The notes: generated by a model not told the origin, from the letters alone. Positions 20,102-28,571 are shown, numbered from the stretch's first letter. The stretch: 64,000 nucleotides of DNA from SZAS-79 sp964599095 (GCA_964599095.1 CAZREB010000006.1:124001-188000), one strand, 5' to 3'. Made by a program: numbers and translations.

Positions 20102-21088
20102 TCAAAAGAACTTCTTGAGGTCCATGCCGGTGTAGAGGCTCGCGACTTGATCGGCGTAGCCGTTGAATGGCAACGTCTTCCTCTTGGGCTGGAAGAACCC
20201 GTCCTCGCCGATGCGCCGCTCGGTCGCCTGGCTCCAGCGCGGATGGTCGACCGCCGGGTTGACGTTCGAATAGAACCCGTACTCGTGCGACGCTGCGATA
20301 TTCCAGGACGTCTTGGGCATCGTCTCCATGAACGTGATGCGCACCAGCGACTTGATGCCCTTGAAGCCGTATTTCCATGGCACCACCAGGCGCACCGGAG
20401 CGCCGTTCTGGTTCGGGAGGATTTCGCCGTACAGACCGAAGGCCAGGATCGTGAGCGGATGCATCGCCTCGTCCATGCGCAGCCCTTCCACGTAAGGCCA
20501 CTCGAGCACCGGCAGCCGCAGGCCGATCATGTTCTCAGGCTGGGTCGCCGTCGTGAAGGCGACGAACTTGGCTTTCGAGGTCGGCTCGGCGCGCCTGACC
20601 AGCTCGGCCAGCGGGTAGCCGACCCACGGGATCACCATCGACCATCCCTCGACGCATCGCATCCGGTAGACCCTCTCCTCCATCGGCGCGAGCTTGAGGA
20701 GATCCTCGATGTCGATCGGCTTCTTGTTCCTCGCCTCTCCGTCGATCATGACCGACCAGGGGCGCGTCCTCAGCTTGTGCGCATACTGCGCAGGGTCGGA
20801 CTTGTCGGTCCCGAACTCGTAGTAGTTGTTGTACGTGACCACGTCCTTGTAGGGCGTCTTCTTGTCGGCCGCCGAAAGCGGCGACGGCCGGCCGGGCAGC
20901 TTGGCGAGTTTGCCTTGTTCGGTGACGGGCGCCGCGGTCTGGGCAAGCGCACGGCCCGCCGGAAAGAGAGTCCCCGCAAGTCCGAGGGCGGTGGCCCGGC
21001 GGAGGAAATCCCGCCGCCGCAGGTAGAAGTCCCTGGGGGTGATTTCGGACGCAAGGATGTCCGACGGTTTCTTGATCAGCATGCGCAT
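20102..21088 (-). CDS. msrP: MsrP molybdopterin methionine-sulfoxide reductase
   Basis: Periplasmic Mo-enzyme (formerly YedY) that reduces both diastereomers of methionine sulfoxide in oxidised envelope proteins. 328 residues. An N-terminal Tat signal with RRRDFLRR at 24-31 and an AxA cleavage region near ALAQ (47-50) shows folded export. The Mo-ligand cysteine is Cys145 in RMRCVEGWSM. The sulfite-oxidase-fold core contains VPWKYGFKGIKSLVRI. The start may be ATG 21088 or 21082. It lies 138 bp downstream of the anti-sigma gene on the same strand, so read-through from the sigma operon is possible. Confidence 0.95.
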   Translation of the reverse strand: MRMLIKKPSDILASEITPRDFYLRRRDFLRRATALGLAGTLFPAGRALAQTAAPVTEQGKLAKLPGRPSPLSAADKKTPYKDVVTYNNYYEFGTDKSDPAQYAHKLRTRPWSVMIDGEARNKKPIDIEDLLKLAPMEERVYRMRCVEGWSMVIPWVGYPLAELVRRAEPTSKAKFVAFTTATQPENMIGLRLPVLEWPYVEGLRMDEAMHPLTILAFGLYGEILPNQNGAPVRLVVPWKYGFKGIKSLVRITFMETMPKTSWNIAASHEYGFYSNVNPAVDHPRWSQATERRIGEDGFFQPKRKTLPFNGYADQVASLYTGMDLKKFF

Positions 21089-21226
21089 TCGCTCCGGAGG
21101 GGGCCTGTTCGGCCGGTCTTCGCGTTGGTCGGACGAGGACGGATTCGATTACGGGAAATGATACGCCCGCGACGTTTCATCGGATGCACCCATCCCCCAG
21201 CTGCGCGCGCGGTGCGCCCCCTGCGC

Positions 21227-22018
21227 TCAGGGGTTCAGCTGCTTGTAGACCGTATTCGCAATCGCAAGCAGCTCTTCGCGGTTGAGGTCCGCCGACGAGA
21301 GCGCGTATCCGACATTGCGGTCGATCCAGTAAAACACGCCTACGTTGCCCTCGATTGCATAACGGAAGGCAGTTTGGCTGTTGGCCGACTCGGTACGGAT
21401 GTACAACGTTAGTCGCCGGCCACCCTGCGTCTGGTACATGAACTGCGCTACCGGGGACGGGCCGCCCGCAGGCCTGGCCTCGCCGGGCAGCAGGCGCCCG
21501 CCGACGAGGTTGAACCCGCTGGCCTCTAGCTTGGGCGCGCGCAGCGTGGTGCCCAGGCGCTTGGAAAGCCAGGCCGTAAGGTGCGACTCCTGGTCCGCGC
21601 CCACCTCCACAGGATGCCGGACTTCGGGTGAATAAGTGGCATGCGCGACCGCCGCGTTTCTCGCGATCCCGGTCGTGGCCGAAGCGACCGGTGTGCGCTG
21701 CGCATGCAATTGCCACCCGGCCAGAGTGCCGACCGCCAACCCGAGCACCATGAAACCGGCGGCAATGGCGTAGGTCCGCCAGTTCACCGCACGCCTCACC
21801 ACCAGGCTCAACCTGCCCGGCACCGCCTCATCGAGCACCGGGTTGAACAGCGCGCGCAACTCCTCGTTCTGCCGGCCGTACGCGGCAATGCGCTCGGCCT
21901 CCCCGGGATTCGCGGCCAGCCACGCCTGTGCATCGGCCGTCTTCGCCACCGGCAGCTGCCCATCGACGTAGGCGAGGAGTTCGGCTTCGGTGACCGGGGG
22001 ATTCGGGCCGCCGCTCAT
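21227..22018 (-). CDS. Transmembrane anti-sigma factor (ECF partner)
   Basis: Probable anti-sigma factor holding the adjacent ECF sigma factor at the membrane. 263 residues: an N-terminal cytoplasmic helical domain of anti-sigma type (VTEAELLAYVDGQL, LAANPGEAERIAAY) without the HxxxCxxC zinc motif, one membrane helix at about 82-101 (YAIAAGFMVLGLAVGTLAGW), and a periplasmic domain of about 160 residues with no cysteines that I can see. ATG overlaps the sigma gene stop as ATGA. The family call is firm; the signal sensed is unknown, but the msrPQ neighbours suggest oxidant stress in the envelope. Confidence 0.85.
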   Translation of the reverse strand: MSGGPNPPVTEAELLAYVDGQLPVAKTADAQAWLAANPGEAERIAAYGRQNEELRALFNPVLDEAVPGRLSLVVRRAVNWRTYAIAAGFMVLGLAVGTLAGWQLHAQRTPVASATTGIARNAAVAHATYSPEVRHPVEVGADQESHLTAWLSKRLGTTLRAPKLEASGFNLVGGRLLPGEARPAGGPSPVAQFMYQTQGGRRLTLYIRTESANSQTAFRYAIEGNVGVFYWIDRNVGYALSSADLNREELLAIANTVYKQLNP

Positions 22019-22557
22019 TTGACCACCTGGAGCTTTGCATTGGCCGCAACGCCGTACATCATGCCGCGCAGCTTTTCGCGCGCGCGCGACAGGCGCGACA
22101 TGACCGTGCCGATCGGGATGCCGAGCACGTTTGCCGCCTCGGCATAGCTCATGTCTTCCAGCGCAACCAGCAGCAGCACCTCGCGCTGCTCGGCCGGGAT
22201 CAGGGCAAGCGCGCGCTCGAGGTCGCGGATCTCGAGCGACGCGCCTTGCACTGCCGCCACCGCCATTTCCTCGGCGTCCTCGTCGAGCATTGCGTGGTCG
22301 CGCGAAGCGCGCACCTGGTTTACGTGGACGTTGTGCATGACCGTGAACAGCCAGGCGCGCAGGTCCGAACCCGGGCGCCAGAGGTGGAACTTGTTCATCG
22401 CGCGCTCGAGCGTGTCCTGCACGAGGTCGTCGGCGCGTGCGCGATCGCCGACGAGCGCCCGCGCATAGCGCCGCAGGCGCGGGATCAACTCGACAATGCG
22501 CTGGCCATCGTTCACGGCGGGATTATCGCCCGGTGCGGCGCGCCGCGGATTCGACAC
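22015..22557 (-). CDS. ECF-type RNA polymerase sigma factor
   Basis: Group IV sigma factor. 180 residues from GTG 22557 (an in-frame GTG at 22515 is a shorter option; neither has a good ribosome site). Region 2 is at about 25-90 with DDLVQDTLERAMNKFHLWRPGSDLRAWLF split over regions 2.1-2.4. Region 4 is at about 120-170 with LALIPAEQREVLLLVALEDMSYAEAA-type sequence and the helix-turn-helix IPIGTVMSRLSRARE. It is followed by its anti-sigma gene and then msrP-msrQ. The target regulon is inferred from position only. Confidence 0.93.
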   Translation of the reverse strand: MSNPRRAAPGDNPAVNDGQRIVELIPRLRRYARALVGDRARADDLVQDTLERAMNKFHLWRPGSDLRAWLFTVMHNVHVNQVRASRDHAMLDEDAEEMAVAAVQGASLEIRDLERALALIPAEQREVLLLVALEDMSYAEAANVLGIPIGTVMSRLSRAREKLRGMMYGVAANAKLQVVK

Positions 22558-22579
22558 AGGCTGGAGTGCTCATGACCGG

Positions 22580-22606
22580 CTAACAGGAGCAAGCACCGCT
22601 TATTCC
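22580..22606 (-). promoter_or_regulatory. Possible autoregulated ECF promoter of the sigma gene
   Basis: On the minus strand GGAATAA (22606-22600) is followed after 14 nt by TGTTAG (22585-22580), 22 bp before the sigma start. A GGAA-type -35 is typical of ECF-dependent promoters, but the spacing and -10 are not diagnostic, and the same pair is not repeated before msrP. Confidence 0.25.
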
Positions 22607-22627
22607 GGCAAGCGGCCCTCCGGAGAC

Positions 22628-22666
22628 GAAAAGCAAAAAGCCCCGCCGGTAACAGCCGGCGAGGCT
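22628..22666 (-). terminator. Terminator after the cytochrome c' gene
   Basis: Stem AGCCCCGCCGG / CCGGCGAGGCT (one C-A mismatch, 6-nt loop) is followed on the minus strand by TTTTTGCTTTT. It separates the cytochrome c'/b561 transcript from the sigma operon. Confidence 0.85.
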
Positions 22667-22687
22667 CTTTGCGCAGGGCGCGGGCCC

Positions 22688-23143
22688 CTACTTCATGCGG
22701 AATTCGTCGTGGCACGCAGCACAGGCCTTTCCGGTTGCGCCGAACTGCGTCTTGATCGCGCCCATGTCGCCGCCCTTGGCCACCTGCGCGAGCTTCGCCA
22801 CTTCGCCCTGCATGTGCTCCATCGCCTTGTCGAACTTGGCCTTGTCGCTCCAGACCTCGGGCTTGGCCTTGGTCTTCTCGTCCTTGGTGCTCGGCTGGAA
22901 GCCTTCGGCCGGCATCTTGGAGAGCACCTCGAGATAGCCGGCGTTGCGCGCCACCACCGCCGCGTCGAACGGGCGGTCGCCGCGCATCATTGCGCCGATC
23001 GGCCCGAAGTACCAGCCGATCAGCGCCATCGCCGACTGGCGCTGCTTGACGAGTTGCTCGGGCTTGGCTTGCGCAGCAGCCTGGAAGGAGGCGCCCGCGC
23101 CCAGTGCGGCGGCAACGGCGATCATCACCATCTTCTTCTTCAT
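22688..23143 (-). CDS. Cytochrome c' / c-556 family protein
   Basis: Exported monoheme cytochrome of the four-helix-bundle c' family. 151 residues: signal peptide ending near AAAQA (25), LVKQRQSAM at the start of helix A, and the heme motif CAACH at 141-145 right at the C-terminus, which is diagnostic of class II cytochromes. Such proteins bind NO or act in electron transfer; the function here is not shown. It is 10 bp downstream of a cytochrome b561 gene, so the pair is likely one operon, with the membrane b protein as electron donor. Confidence 0.92.
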   Translation of the reverse strand: MKKKMVMIAVAAALGAGASFQAAAQAKPEQLVKQRQSAMALIGWYFGPIGAMMRGDRPFDAAVVARNAGYLEVLSKMPAEGFQPSTKDEKTKAKPEVWSDKAKFDKAMEHMQGEVAKLAQVAKGGDMGAIKTQFGATGKACAACHDEFRMK

Positions 23144-23153
23144 TCAATTCTCC

Positions 23154-23831
23154 TCAGAAAGGTCGTTTGACGAGCAGGTAAACGGCGACGAGCGCCAACA
23201 GGAAAAGGGCCAGCGCAAGCCACGGGCTGGCAAAACGCGCGGCCGGCACCTCGGTGGCCGCGTCGAGGTTTCTCGTGCCAGTGATCATTGCCGACACGAG
23301 GTTCTCCTTCTTGACGAAAACGTGGAACACCACCGCGGCGACGTGTGCAAGCGCGAGGAAGAACATCACGTTGAAGTTGTAGTAGTGGATCGTCGTCAGG
23401 CGATCGGACATTTCCTTGCTGACGAACTTGTAGAGCGGGCCTTCGATCGAAATATCGTCGTTGGCGAACAGGCCTGTGCCCGCCTGCAGCAGCAGCGACA
23501 GCAGGAGCACGATCACCATCCAGCCGCCGATCGGGTTGTGCCCGGCCACGTGCGCCGGCGCCTTTGACAGCAGCTTCTTCGCAAACCGCAGGCCCGCCGC
23601 GGGGCCGGCAAGAAAGCTGGAAAAACGCGCATGGGTGCTGCCGGCGAAGCCCCACAGGATCCGGAAGACGACCAGGGCAAGGATGGTGTAGCCCGAGTAC
23701 ATGTGCCACTCCATCCAGTTGCCCTTCAGCTTGCCCGACAGGAAGCTGAACAGGAACAGCGCGACCAGCAGCCAGTGGAAAAGGCGGATGGGCAGGTCCC
23801 ATATCTTGACGGTGCGTGTCGGTTCACTCAT
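23154..23831 (-). CDS. Cytochrome b561-family diheme membrane protein
   Basis: Bacterial Ni/Fe-hydrogenase-b/b561-like membrane cytochrome. 225 residues with about four core membrane helices plus a C-terminal one. The N-terminal signature is VKIWDLPIRLFHWLL; heme-ligand histidines are expected in FHWL, WHMYSGY and LAHVAAVVFH; a conserved loop HNPIGGWM is present. It probably passes electrons from quinol to the downstream cytochrome c'. A paralogue sits at 46183-46896 in the SHP cluster. Confidence 0.92.
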   Translation of the reverse strand: MSEPTRTVKIWDLPIRLFHWLLVALFLFSFLSGKLKGNWMEWHMYSGYTILALVVFRILWGFAGSTHARFSSFLAGPAAGLRFAKKLLSKAPAHVAGHNPIGGWMVIVLLLSLLLQAGTGLFANDDISIEGPLYKFVSKEMSDRLTTIHYYNFNVMFFLALAHVAAVVFHVFVKKENLVSAMITGTRNLDAATEVPAARFASPWLALALFLLALVAVYLLVKRPF

Positions 23832-23890
23832 AGGCTCCCCTCCCGAACATCGGACTGCGGCAAATTATTCCACGCCCTGCCGGGCGCACG

Positions 23891-23925
23891 AAAAAGGGCG
23901 GGCCGATCACCCGATCGGCCCGCCC
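23891..23925 (-). terminator. Terminator after cytochrome c4
   Basis: Perfect 13-bp stem GGGCGGGCCGATC / GATCGGCCCGCCC with a 4-nt loop, then TTTTT on the minus strand, 40 bp past the cytochrome c4 stop. Confidence 0.93.
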
Positions 23926-23965
23926 TTGGTTTGTTGCCTTGCGGGGCCGCAGCCCCGAGCCTGTG

Positions 23966-24619
23966 CTAACGAAGCCCGGCCGCGTACTCGGCCACGGCCT
24001 TCATTTCCTTCTCGGTCATGCGCGCGGCGACCCCGCGCATCATGCCGTTGAGGTCGTTGGCCCGCTGCCCGGCCTGGAACGCCTTCAGTTGCGCCTCGAT
24101 GTACTCGGAGAACTGACCGGACAAGCGGGGATACTGCGCCGGGATGCCGGCACCGTCGGGCCCGTGGCAACCTGCGCAAGCCGGAACGCCCGTGGCTGCA
24201 TTGCCGCCGCGCCAGAGCTTCTGCCCGGCCGCCGCAAGCGCCTTGTCCTTGGCCGCCGAGGGCTTGAGTTTCTGGCCGGCAAAGTAGGCCGCGAGGTTCT
24301 TCATGTCATCCGGCGACAGATTGGCCACCATCCCGGCCATGATCGGGTTTTCGCGCTCGGCCTTCTTGCCGCCCTGCGCCTTGAAATTGACCAGCTGCTT
24401 GTGCAGGTATTCGGGGAACTGGCCCGCGATCTTGGGATTGACCGGCGCGACGCTGTTGCCGTCGGCTGAGTGGCAGGCAACACAGACTTGGGTGGCAATG
24501 GCCTGGCCCTTGGCCGGGTCCGCCTTGGGCGCTTCCTTCTTCGCGGGGGCATCCGCGGCAAGGGCCGAACCTGCGGCGATCAGGGCCGCGCCGGCGGCGA
24601 GCGCCAGAAATCGCTTCAT
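23966..24619 (-). CDS. Diheme cytochrome c4
   Basis: Periplasmic electron carrier from the bc1 complex to terminal oxidases. 217 residues: signal peptide (about 1-21), a Lys/Pro/Ala-rich linker, then two class I cytochrome domains with CVACH at 46-50 and CAGCH at 148-152. Each domain has a distal Met candidate (IMAGMV near 93-98; MMRGVAARM in the second half). It is divergent from engB with 58 bp between starts, an arrangement common in proteobacteria. Confidence 0.95.
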   Translation of the reverse strand: MKRFLALAAGAALIAAGSALAADAPAKKEAPKADPAKGQAIATQVCVACHSADGNSVAPVNPKIAGQFPEYLHKQLVNFKAQGGKKAERENPIMAGMVANLSPDDMKNLAAYFAGQKLKPSAAKDKALAAAGQKLWRGGNAATGVPACAGCHGPDGAGIPAQYPRLSGQFSEYIEAQLKAFQAGQRANDLNGMMRGVAARMTEKEMKAVAEYAAGLR

Positions 24620-24677
24620 GATTTCTCCATCGATAGCGGTCTAAACCCGTTATTCTATAACATCTTACCGGTTCACC

Positions 24678-25328
24678 ATGGCCGCGCCCAAGCCGCTCTC
24701 CCGTGCATTTTCGGACATTCGCTTCCTGATATCGGCCAGCCGGCTCGAGGGCCTGCCGCAGGACGAACTGCCGGAAGTCGCGTTCGTCGGTCGCTCTAAC
24801 GTGGGCAAGTCGAGCGCGCTCAACGTGCTGGCCAATCGCCGCCGGCTGGCCTTCGTCAGCAAGACGCCCGGCCGCACGCAACTGATCAACTTCTTTTCGC
24901 TCGGCGAAAACGCGAGGCTCGTCGACCTGCCTGGTTACGGCTACGCGAAGGTTCCCCATGGCGTGCGCGACGACTGGGGCAAGCTCGTGGCGGGCTACCT
25001 GCAGACGCGTCGTTCGCTCATCGGCGTGGTGTCACTGATGGATTCACGCCGCCCGCTGACGCCGCTGGATCGGCAACTGCTCGAATGGCTGGTGCCGTTG
25101 CGGCGTCGGCTGCTGGTGCTGCTGACGAAATCCGACAAGCTCACGCGAAGTGAGCAAGGGCGCGCGCTCGGCACTACGAAAAAGGAGCTGGAGGCCCTCG
25201 GCATTCTTGGCGATTGCCTGCTTTTTTCGAGCCAGACGCGCCAAGGCGTCGAAGAGGCGCGCGATCACATCGACGGGTGGCTGGAAGCAGAAAGCCCCGC
25301 GAGCCAGGGGAAGCTCGCGGGGGTATAA
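24678..25328 (+). CDS. engB: Ribosome-biogenesis GTPase EngB (YsxC/YihA)
   Basis: Essential TRAFAC GTPase for 50S subunit assembly. 216 residues: G1 GRSNVGKS at 38-45, G2 threonine in KTPGRTQ, G3 DLPGYGYAKV, G4 TKSDKL and G5 near SSQTRQG. Start ATG 24678. The last codons, encoding SPASQGKLAGV, are themselves part of a perfect 10-bp GC hairpin (25295-25322), so the C-terminal tail is partly dictated by an RNA structure. Confidence 0.96.
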   Translation: MAAPKPLSRAFSDIRFLISASRLEGLPQDELPEVAFVGRSNVGKSSALNVLANRRRLAFVSKTPGRTQLINFFSLGENARLVDLPGYGYAKVPHGVRDDWGKLVAGYLQTRRSLIGVVSLMDSRRPLTPLDRQLLEWLVPLRRRLLVLLTKSDKLTRSEQGRALGTTKKELEALGILGDCLLFSSQTRQGVEEARDHIDGWLEAESPASQGKLAGV

Positions 25329-25431
25329 AAAACCCCCGGTAAAGGGGAGTAAACCGGGGGCAAAAGGGCCTTAAGTTGGAATTAAGGCTCCCCGCTCAGG
25401 GAGGAGAAGCGGGAGACGACTCGCATCGTCT
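25295..25431. repeat. Run of hairpins between engB and hemB
   Basis: Successive inverted repeats. (1) CCCCGCGAGC/GCTCGCGGGG, 25295-25322, inside the engB end. (2) CCCCCGGT/ACCGGGGG, 25333-25360, which is followed by TTTTTT only when read on the minus strand. (3) GCCTTAA/TTAAGGC, 25368-25388. (4) CTCCCCGCT/AGCGGGAG, imperfect, 25388-25415. (5) AGACGA/TCGTCT, 25414-25431, which competes with (4) for two bases. The next 100 bp up to hemB are A-rich. Hairpins 1-2 probably end engB transcripts and block antisense reading; the role of 3-5 is unknown. Confidence 0.7.
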
Positions 25432-25530
25432 GTTCATAAGAGTGGCTTGCATTGCAAAAAGTTCCGAAAAAAATTTCCTGCGAAAAATCAGTAGACTGAC
25501 AAATCCCACAACTTTCATGCGGTCATTTCG

Positions 25531-26532
25531 ATGAACATTTACGGCAATTTCCCCGCGGTGCGCATGCGCCGCATGCGCCGCGACGACTTTTCGCGGCGGC
25601 TGATGCGCGAGCATGTGTTGACCGCGGACGACCTGATCTACCCAGTGTTCGTGCTCGACGGAAAGTCGCGCATCGAGAAGGTGGCGTCGATGCCCGGCGT
25701 AGAGCGGGTGACGCTCGACCGGCTGCTGCCGGTGGCAGAAGAGTGCCTGAAGCTGCGCGTCCCGGTCATGGCCTTGTTCCCGGTCATCGAGCAGAAACTC
25801 AAGTCGCTCGACGGCAGGGAGGCATACAACCCGAAAGGCCTCGTCCCGCGCGTCGTGCGCGAGTTGAAGAAGCGATTCCCCGAGCTCGGGATCATGACCG
25901 ACGTCGCGCTCGATCCCTACACTTCGCACGGGCAGGACGGTGTTATCGACAAAACCGGCTACATCATCAACGACGTGACGCTTGCCGTTCTCGAGAAACA
26001 GGCCCTCGCGCAGGCCGAGGCGGGCGTGGACATCGTCGCTCCGTCGGACATGATGGACGGGCGCATCGGGCGGATCCGCACCGCGCTCGAAAAATCCGGC
26101 CGCATCCACACGAAGATCATGGCTTATTCCGCGAAGTACGCGTCGGGCTTCTACGGGCCTTTCCGCGACGCGGTGGGTTCGGCAAAGAACCTCGGCAAGG
26201 GCGACAAGAAGACCTACCAGATGGACCCGGCGAATTCCGACGAGGCCTTGTGGGAAGTCGGCCTGGACCTGGCCGAGGGCGCCGACATGGTGATGGTCAA
26301 GCCGGGCATGCCTTACCTCGACATCGTGCGGCGCGTGAAGGACGAATTCCGCGCGCCGACTTTCGTGTACCAAGTGTCCGGCGAATACGCGATGCTGCGT
26401 GCGGCTATCGCCAACGGCTGGCTGGCCGAAAACGTGATTATGGAATCGCTGATCGCTTTCAAGCGCGCAGGTGCCGACGGCATCCTCACCTACTTCGCTC
26501 TCGAAGCGGCGCGTATGCTGAAGAAGGCCTAG
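25531..26532 (+). CDS. hemB: Delta-aminolevulinic acid dehydratase (porphobilinogen synthase) HemB
   Basis: Condenses two 5-aminolevulinate molecules to porphobilinogen for heme. 333 residues. Schiff-base lysines are Lys202 (YSAKYAS) and Lys257 (MVKPGMPY). The metal loop reads DVALDPYTSHGQDG without the zinc cysteines, which by family knowledge indicates the Mg/K-dependent type. The 202-bp leader is rich in hairpins. Convergent with dsbD. The position near cytochrome c4 and other cytochrome genes fits heme supply. Confidence 0.97.
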   Translation: MNIYGNFPAVRMRRMRRDDFSRRLMREHVLTADDLIYPVFVLDGKSRIEKVASMPGVERVTLDRLLPVAEECLKLRVPVMALFPVIEQKLKSLDGREAYNPKGLVPRVVRELKKRFPELGIMTDVALDPYTSHGQDGVIDKTGYIINDVTLAVLEKQALAQAEAGVDIVAPSDMMDGRIGRIRTALEKSGRIHTKIMAYSAKYASGFYGPFRDAVGSAKNLGKGDKKTYQMDPANSDEALWEVGLDLAEGADMVMVKPGMPYLDIVRRVKDEFRAPTFVYQVSGEYAMLRAAIANGWLAENVIMESLIAFKRAGADGILTYFALEAARMLKKA

Positions 26533-26571
26533 CGCACAAGCGCGCGGCGGCAGCCTTGCGGCCCGAGGAGG

Positions 26572-28215
26572 TTATCCGCCCGCGCGCTCAAGCGCCTTGA
26601 GGAAATTGTCGGCCTTCTGATAGCCGATCACGCGAAGCCCGCGGATCTCGGCGCCGGCGGCATCGAAGAAGATGATCCCCGGCGGGCCGAAGAGCGCAAA
26701 GCGCTTGAGCAATTCCTTGTGCTCGGCGGTATTCGCGGTCACGTCCGCCTGCAGCAGCAGCATGCCCTGCATCTTCGCTTTCACGTTCGGATCGGTGAAA
26801 GTGAAGGACTCCATCTCCTTGCACGACACGCACCAGTCGGCGTAGAAGTCGAGCATCACGGGTTTGCCCGGCGAGCGCAGTTTCTCGTTCAGCTCGGCGA
26901 CCGAGTTGATGCGCTGGAAAGCGAGGCCGTGCGGCGCGGGCTTCGCCGCGACGAGCGGCGACACCACCGGCCAGACGATCCACACAGCGACCGCAAGCAA
27001 CAGCACGCCGAAAAATTTCTTTACGCTGACCATCCACGGTCCCGACTTCGGCAGGAACGCACCTTCGGAGACACCGACCACGACCAGCGGGACACCCATG
27101 CCCAGCGCCATTGCGAACAACGCGCCGCCGCCGAGAACGACATCGCGCGTCTGGCTGATGTAGAGGAGCGCCCCGGCGAGCGGTGCGGCCACGCAGGGGC
27201 TGACGATGATTGCCGAGAGCACGCCCATCGCGGCGACCGACGCCACGTGGCCGCCGCGCAGCTTGTGGTGCGTCGACGAAAGGCGGTTATGCAGGAAAGC
27301 CGGCAGCTGGAGATCGTGGAAGCCGAACATTGACAGCGCCAACCAGACGAACACCAGCGCAAAGGCGGTCAGCACCCAGGGGTTCTGCAACGCGGCGGCG
27401 ATCAGCGTGCCCGAATAGGCTGCGGCCACGCCTGCGACCGCATAGGTTACCGCCATGCCGAGCACATAGGCCGACGACAGGATCAGCGCGCGAACCTTGT
27501 TTAGATCGCGTCCTTCGCCGGCGATGATGCCCGACAGGATCGGGATCATCGGCAGCATGCACGGCGTGAACGCGAGCAGCAGGCCGAAGCCGAGGAAGCT
27601 TGCCAGCACCAGCCAGAAGCTGCCCGACTCGAACAGCGCGACGATGTCGAAGTCGCTTGCCGACGAAGAGAGGCGCGAAGCCTTGTAGGACGACGACGGC
27701 ACCGAGTCCGGCCCCTGTGTGATCGCCGGCGCACCGGCTGCGTCGAACCTGACCTCGGCCTTGGACTGCATCGGTACGTAGCACACGCCCGCGTCGGCGC
27801 AGCCCTGGGAGGTTACGACCAGTCGCAGCGTATCGGTGCGCGCCGCGGGTTTCTCGAGCGGCACCCTTATCGTCACCGAATCGCGATAGGTTTCGACCTC
27901 GCCGAAAAACTCGTCCTTCTTGCGCGTGCCGGCGGGAAATTCCGGCTTGCCGAACTTGATCGCCGTGCCGTTGCCGCCTTCGGTCGCGAACTGGAACCGC
28001 TCGCGGTACATGTAGTACCCGGGGGCGATGGCGAACGTCACCTCGATTGCGCGCTCGTCGATCGCTTGCACGGACATCCGGAAAGCCTTTTCGGGTTCGA
28101 GGAGGTCCGATTCGGAGACTGCATGGGCGTACCCCGCGAACATCGCGAACAGCAGGCCAAAAAACAGGCCGAACCGCGCGGCCGACGGCGGGGCGGACAA
28201 TCGTGCTGCGATCAT
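26572..28215 (-). CDS. dsbD: Thiol:disulfide interchange protein DsbD
   Basis: Membrane reductase that carries electrons from cytoplasmic thioredoxin to periplasmic DsbC/CcmG-type partners. 547 residues from ATG 28215. The N-terminal signal is followed by the alpha domain with the redox pair in GCADAGVCYVP. The eight-helix beta domain (about 200-415) carries the membrane cysteines in AFTPCMLPM and VSPCVAAPL. The C-terminal thioredoxin-like gamma domain has WCVSC in FYADWCVSCKEM. ATGA overlap with cutA. It can supply reductant for the many c-type cytochromes encoded nearby. Confidence 0.96.
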   Translation of the reverse strand: MIAARLSAPPSAARFGLFFGLLFAMFAGYAHAVSESDLLEPEKAFRMSVQAIDERAIEVTFAIAPGYYMYRERFQFATEGGNGTAIKFGKPEFPAGTRKKDEFFGEVETYRDSVTIRVPLEKPAARTDTLRLVVTSQGCADAGVCYVPMQSKAEVRFDAAGAPAITQGPDSVPSSSYKASRLSSSASDFDIVALFESGSFWLVLASFLGFGLLLAFTPCMLPMIPILSGIIAGEGRDLNKVRALILSSAYVLGMAVTYAVAGVAAAYSGTLIAAALQNPWVLTAFALVFVWLALSMFGFHDLQLPAFLHNRLSSTHHKLRGGHVASVAAMGVLSAIIVSPCVAAPLAGALLYISQTRDVVLGGGALFAMALGMGVPLVVVGVSEGAFLPKSGPWMVSVKKFFGVLLLAVAVWIVWPVVSPLVAAKPAPHGLAFQRINSVAELNEKLRSPGKPVMLDFYADWCVSCKEMESFTFTDPNVKAKMQGMLLLQADVTANTAEHKELLKRFALFGPPGIIFFDAAGAEIRGLRVIGYQKADNFLKALERAGG

Positions 28216-28571
28216 AGGGGCGTCTCGCGAGTCTCGTCCCGTACCCAATCAAGGTAGGCGGGCAACCCCGCCACGGCTGGGACAGCGATGATTTCGGGAA
28301 GTTCGTAAGGGTGGCCGGCCCGGATCGCCGCCTCGACGGCAGCGTAGCGCCCGGCGGTGGTCTTGACCAGCACCGGGTGCTCCTCGTCGCGCTGGAGGGC
28401 GTCCTTCCAGCGGTAGACCGAGCGGCACGGGGCGAGGACGTTGACGCATGCAGCCAACCGCGAAGCAACCAGCGTTTCGGCCAGCTTCTCCGCCGCGGCG
28501 CGATCCGGCAGATTGGTGATCACGACCAGCACGCCGGAAGGATCGGCGCCATTGCGCTCCGGCGCGCTCAT
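28212..28571 (-). CDS. cutA: Divalent-cation tolerance protein CutA
   Basis: Small trimeric PII-like protein of unclear physiological role, linked by name to copper tolerance. 119 residues from ATG 28571. Family features: VLVVITNLPDRAAAEKLAETLV, the RLAACVNVL segment with its conserved Cys, YRWKDALQRDEEHPVLVKT and the HPYELPEIIAVP signature. A longer in-frame opening to 28778 is rejected because it lies within the upstream gene and lacks homology. Overlaps both neighbours by 4 bp; cutA-dsbD adjacency is conserved in proteobacteria. Confidence 0.95.
   Translation of the reverse strand: MSAPERNGADPSGVLVVITNLPDRAAAEKLAETLVASRLAACVNVLAPCRSVYRWKDALQRDEEHPVLVKTTAGRYAAVEAAIRAGHPYELPEIIAVPAVAGLPAYLDWVRDETRETPL

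Noticed and set aside
26538..26589. Long inverted repeat AGCGCGCGG.../CCGCGCGCT in the hemB-dsbD convergent gap
   Set aside because: The loop is about 26 nt, the arm is partly the dsbD coding end and there is no T-run; in GC-rich DNA this can arise by chance.
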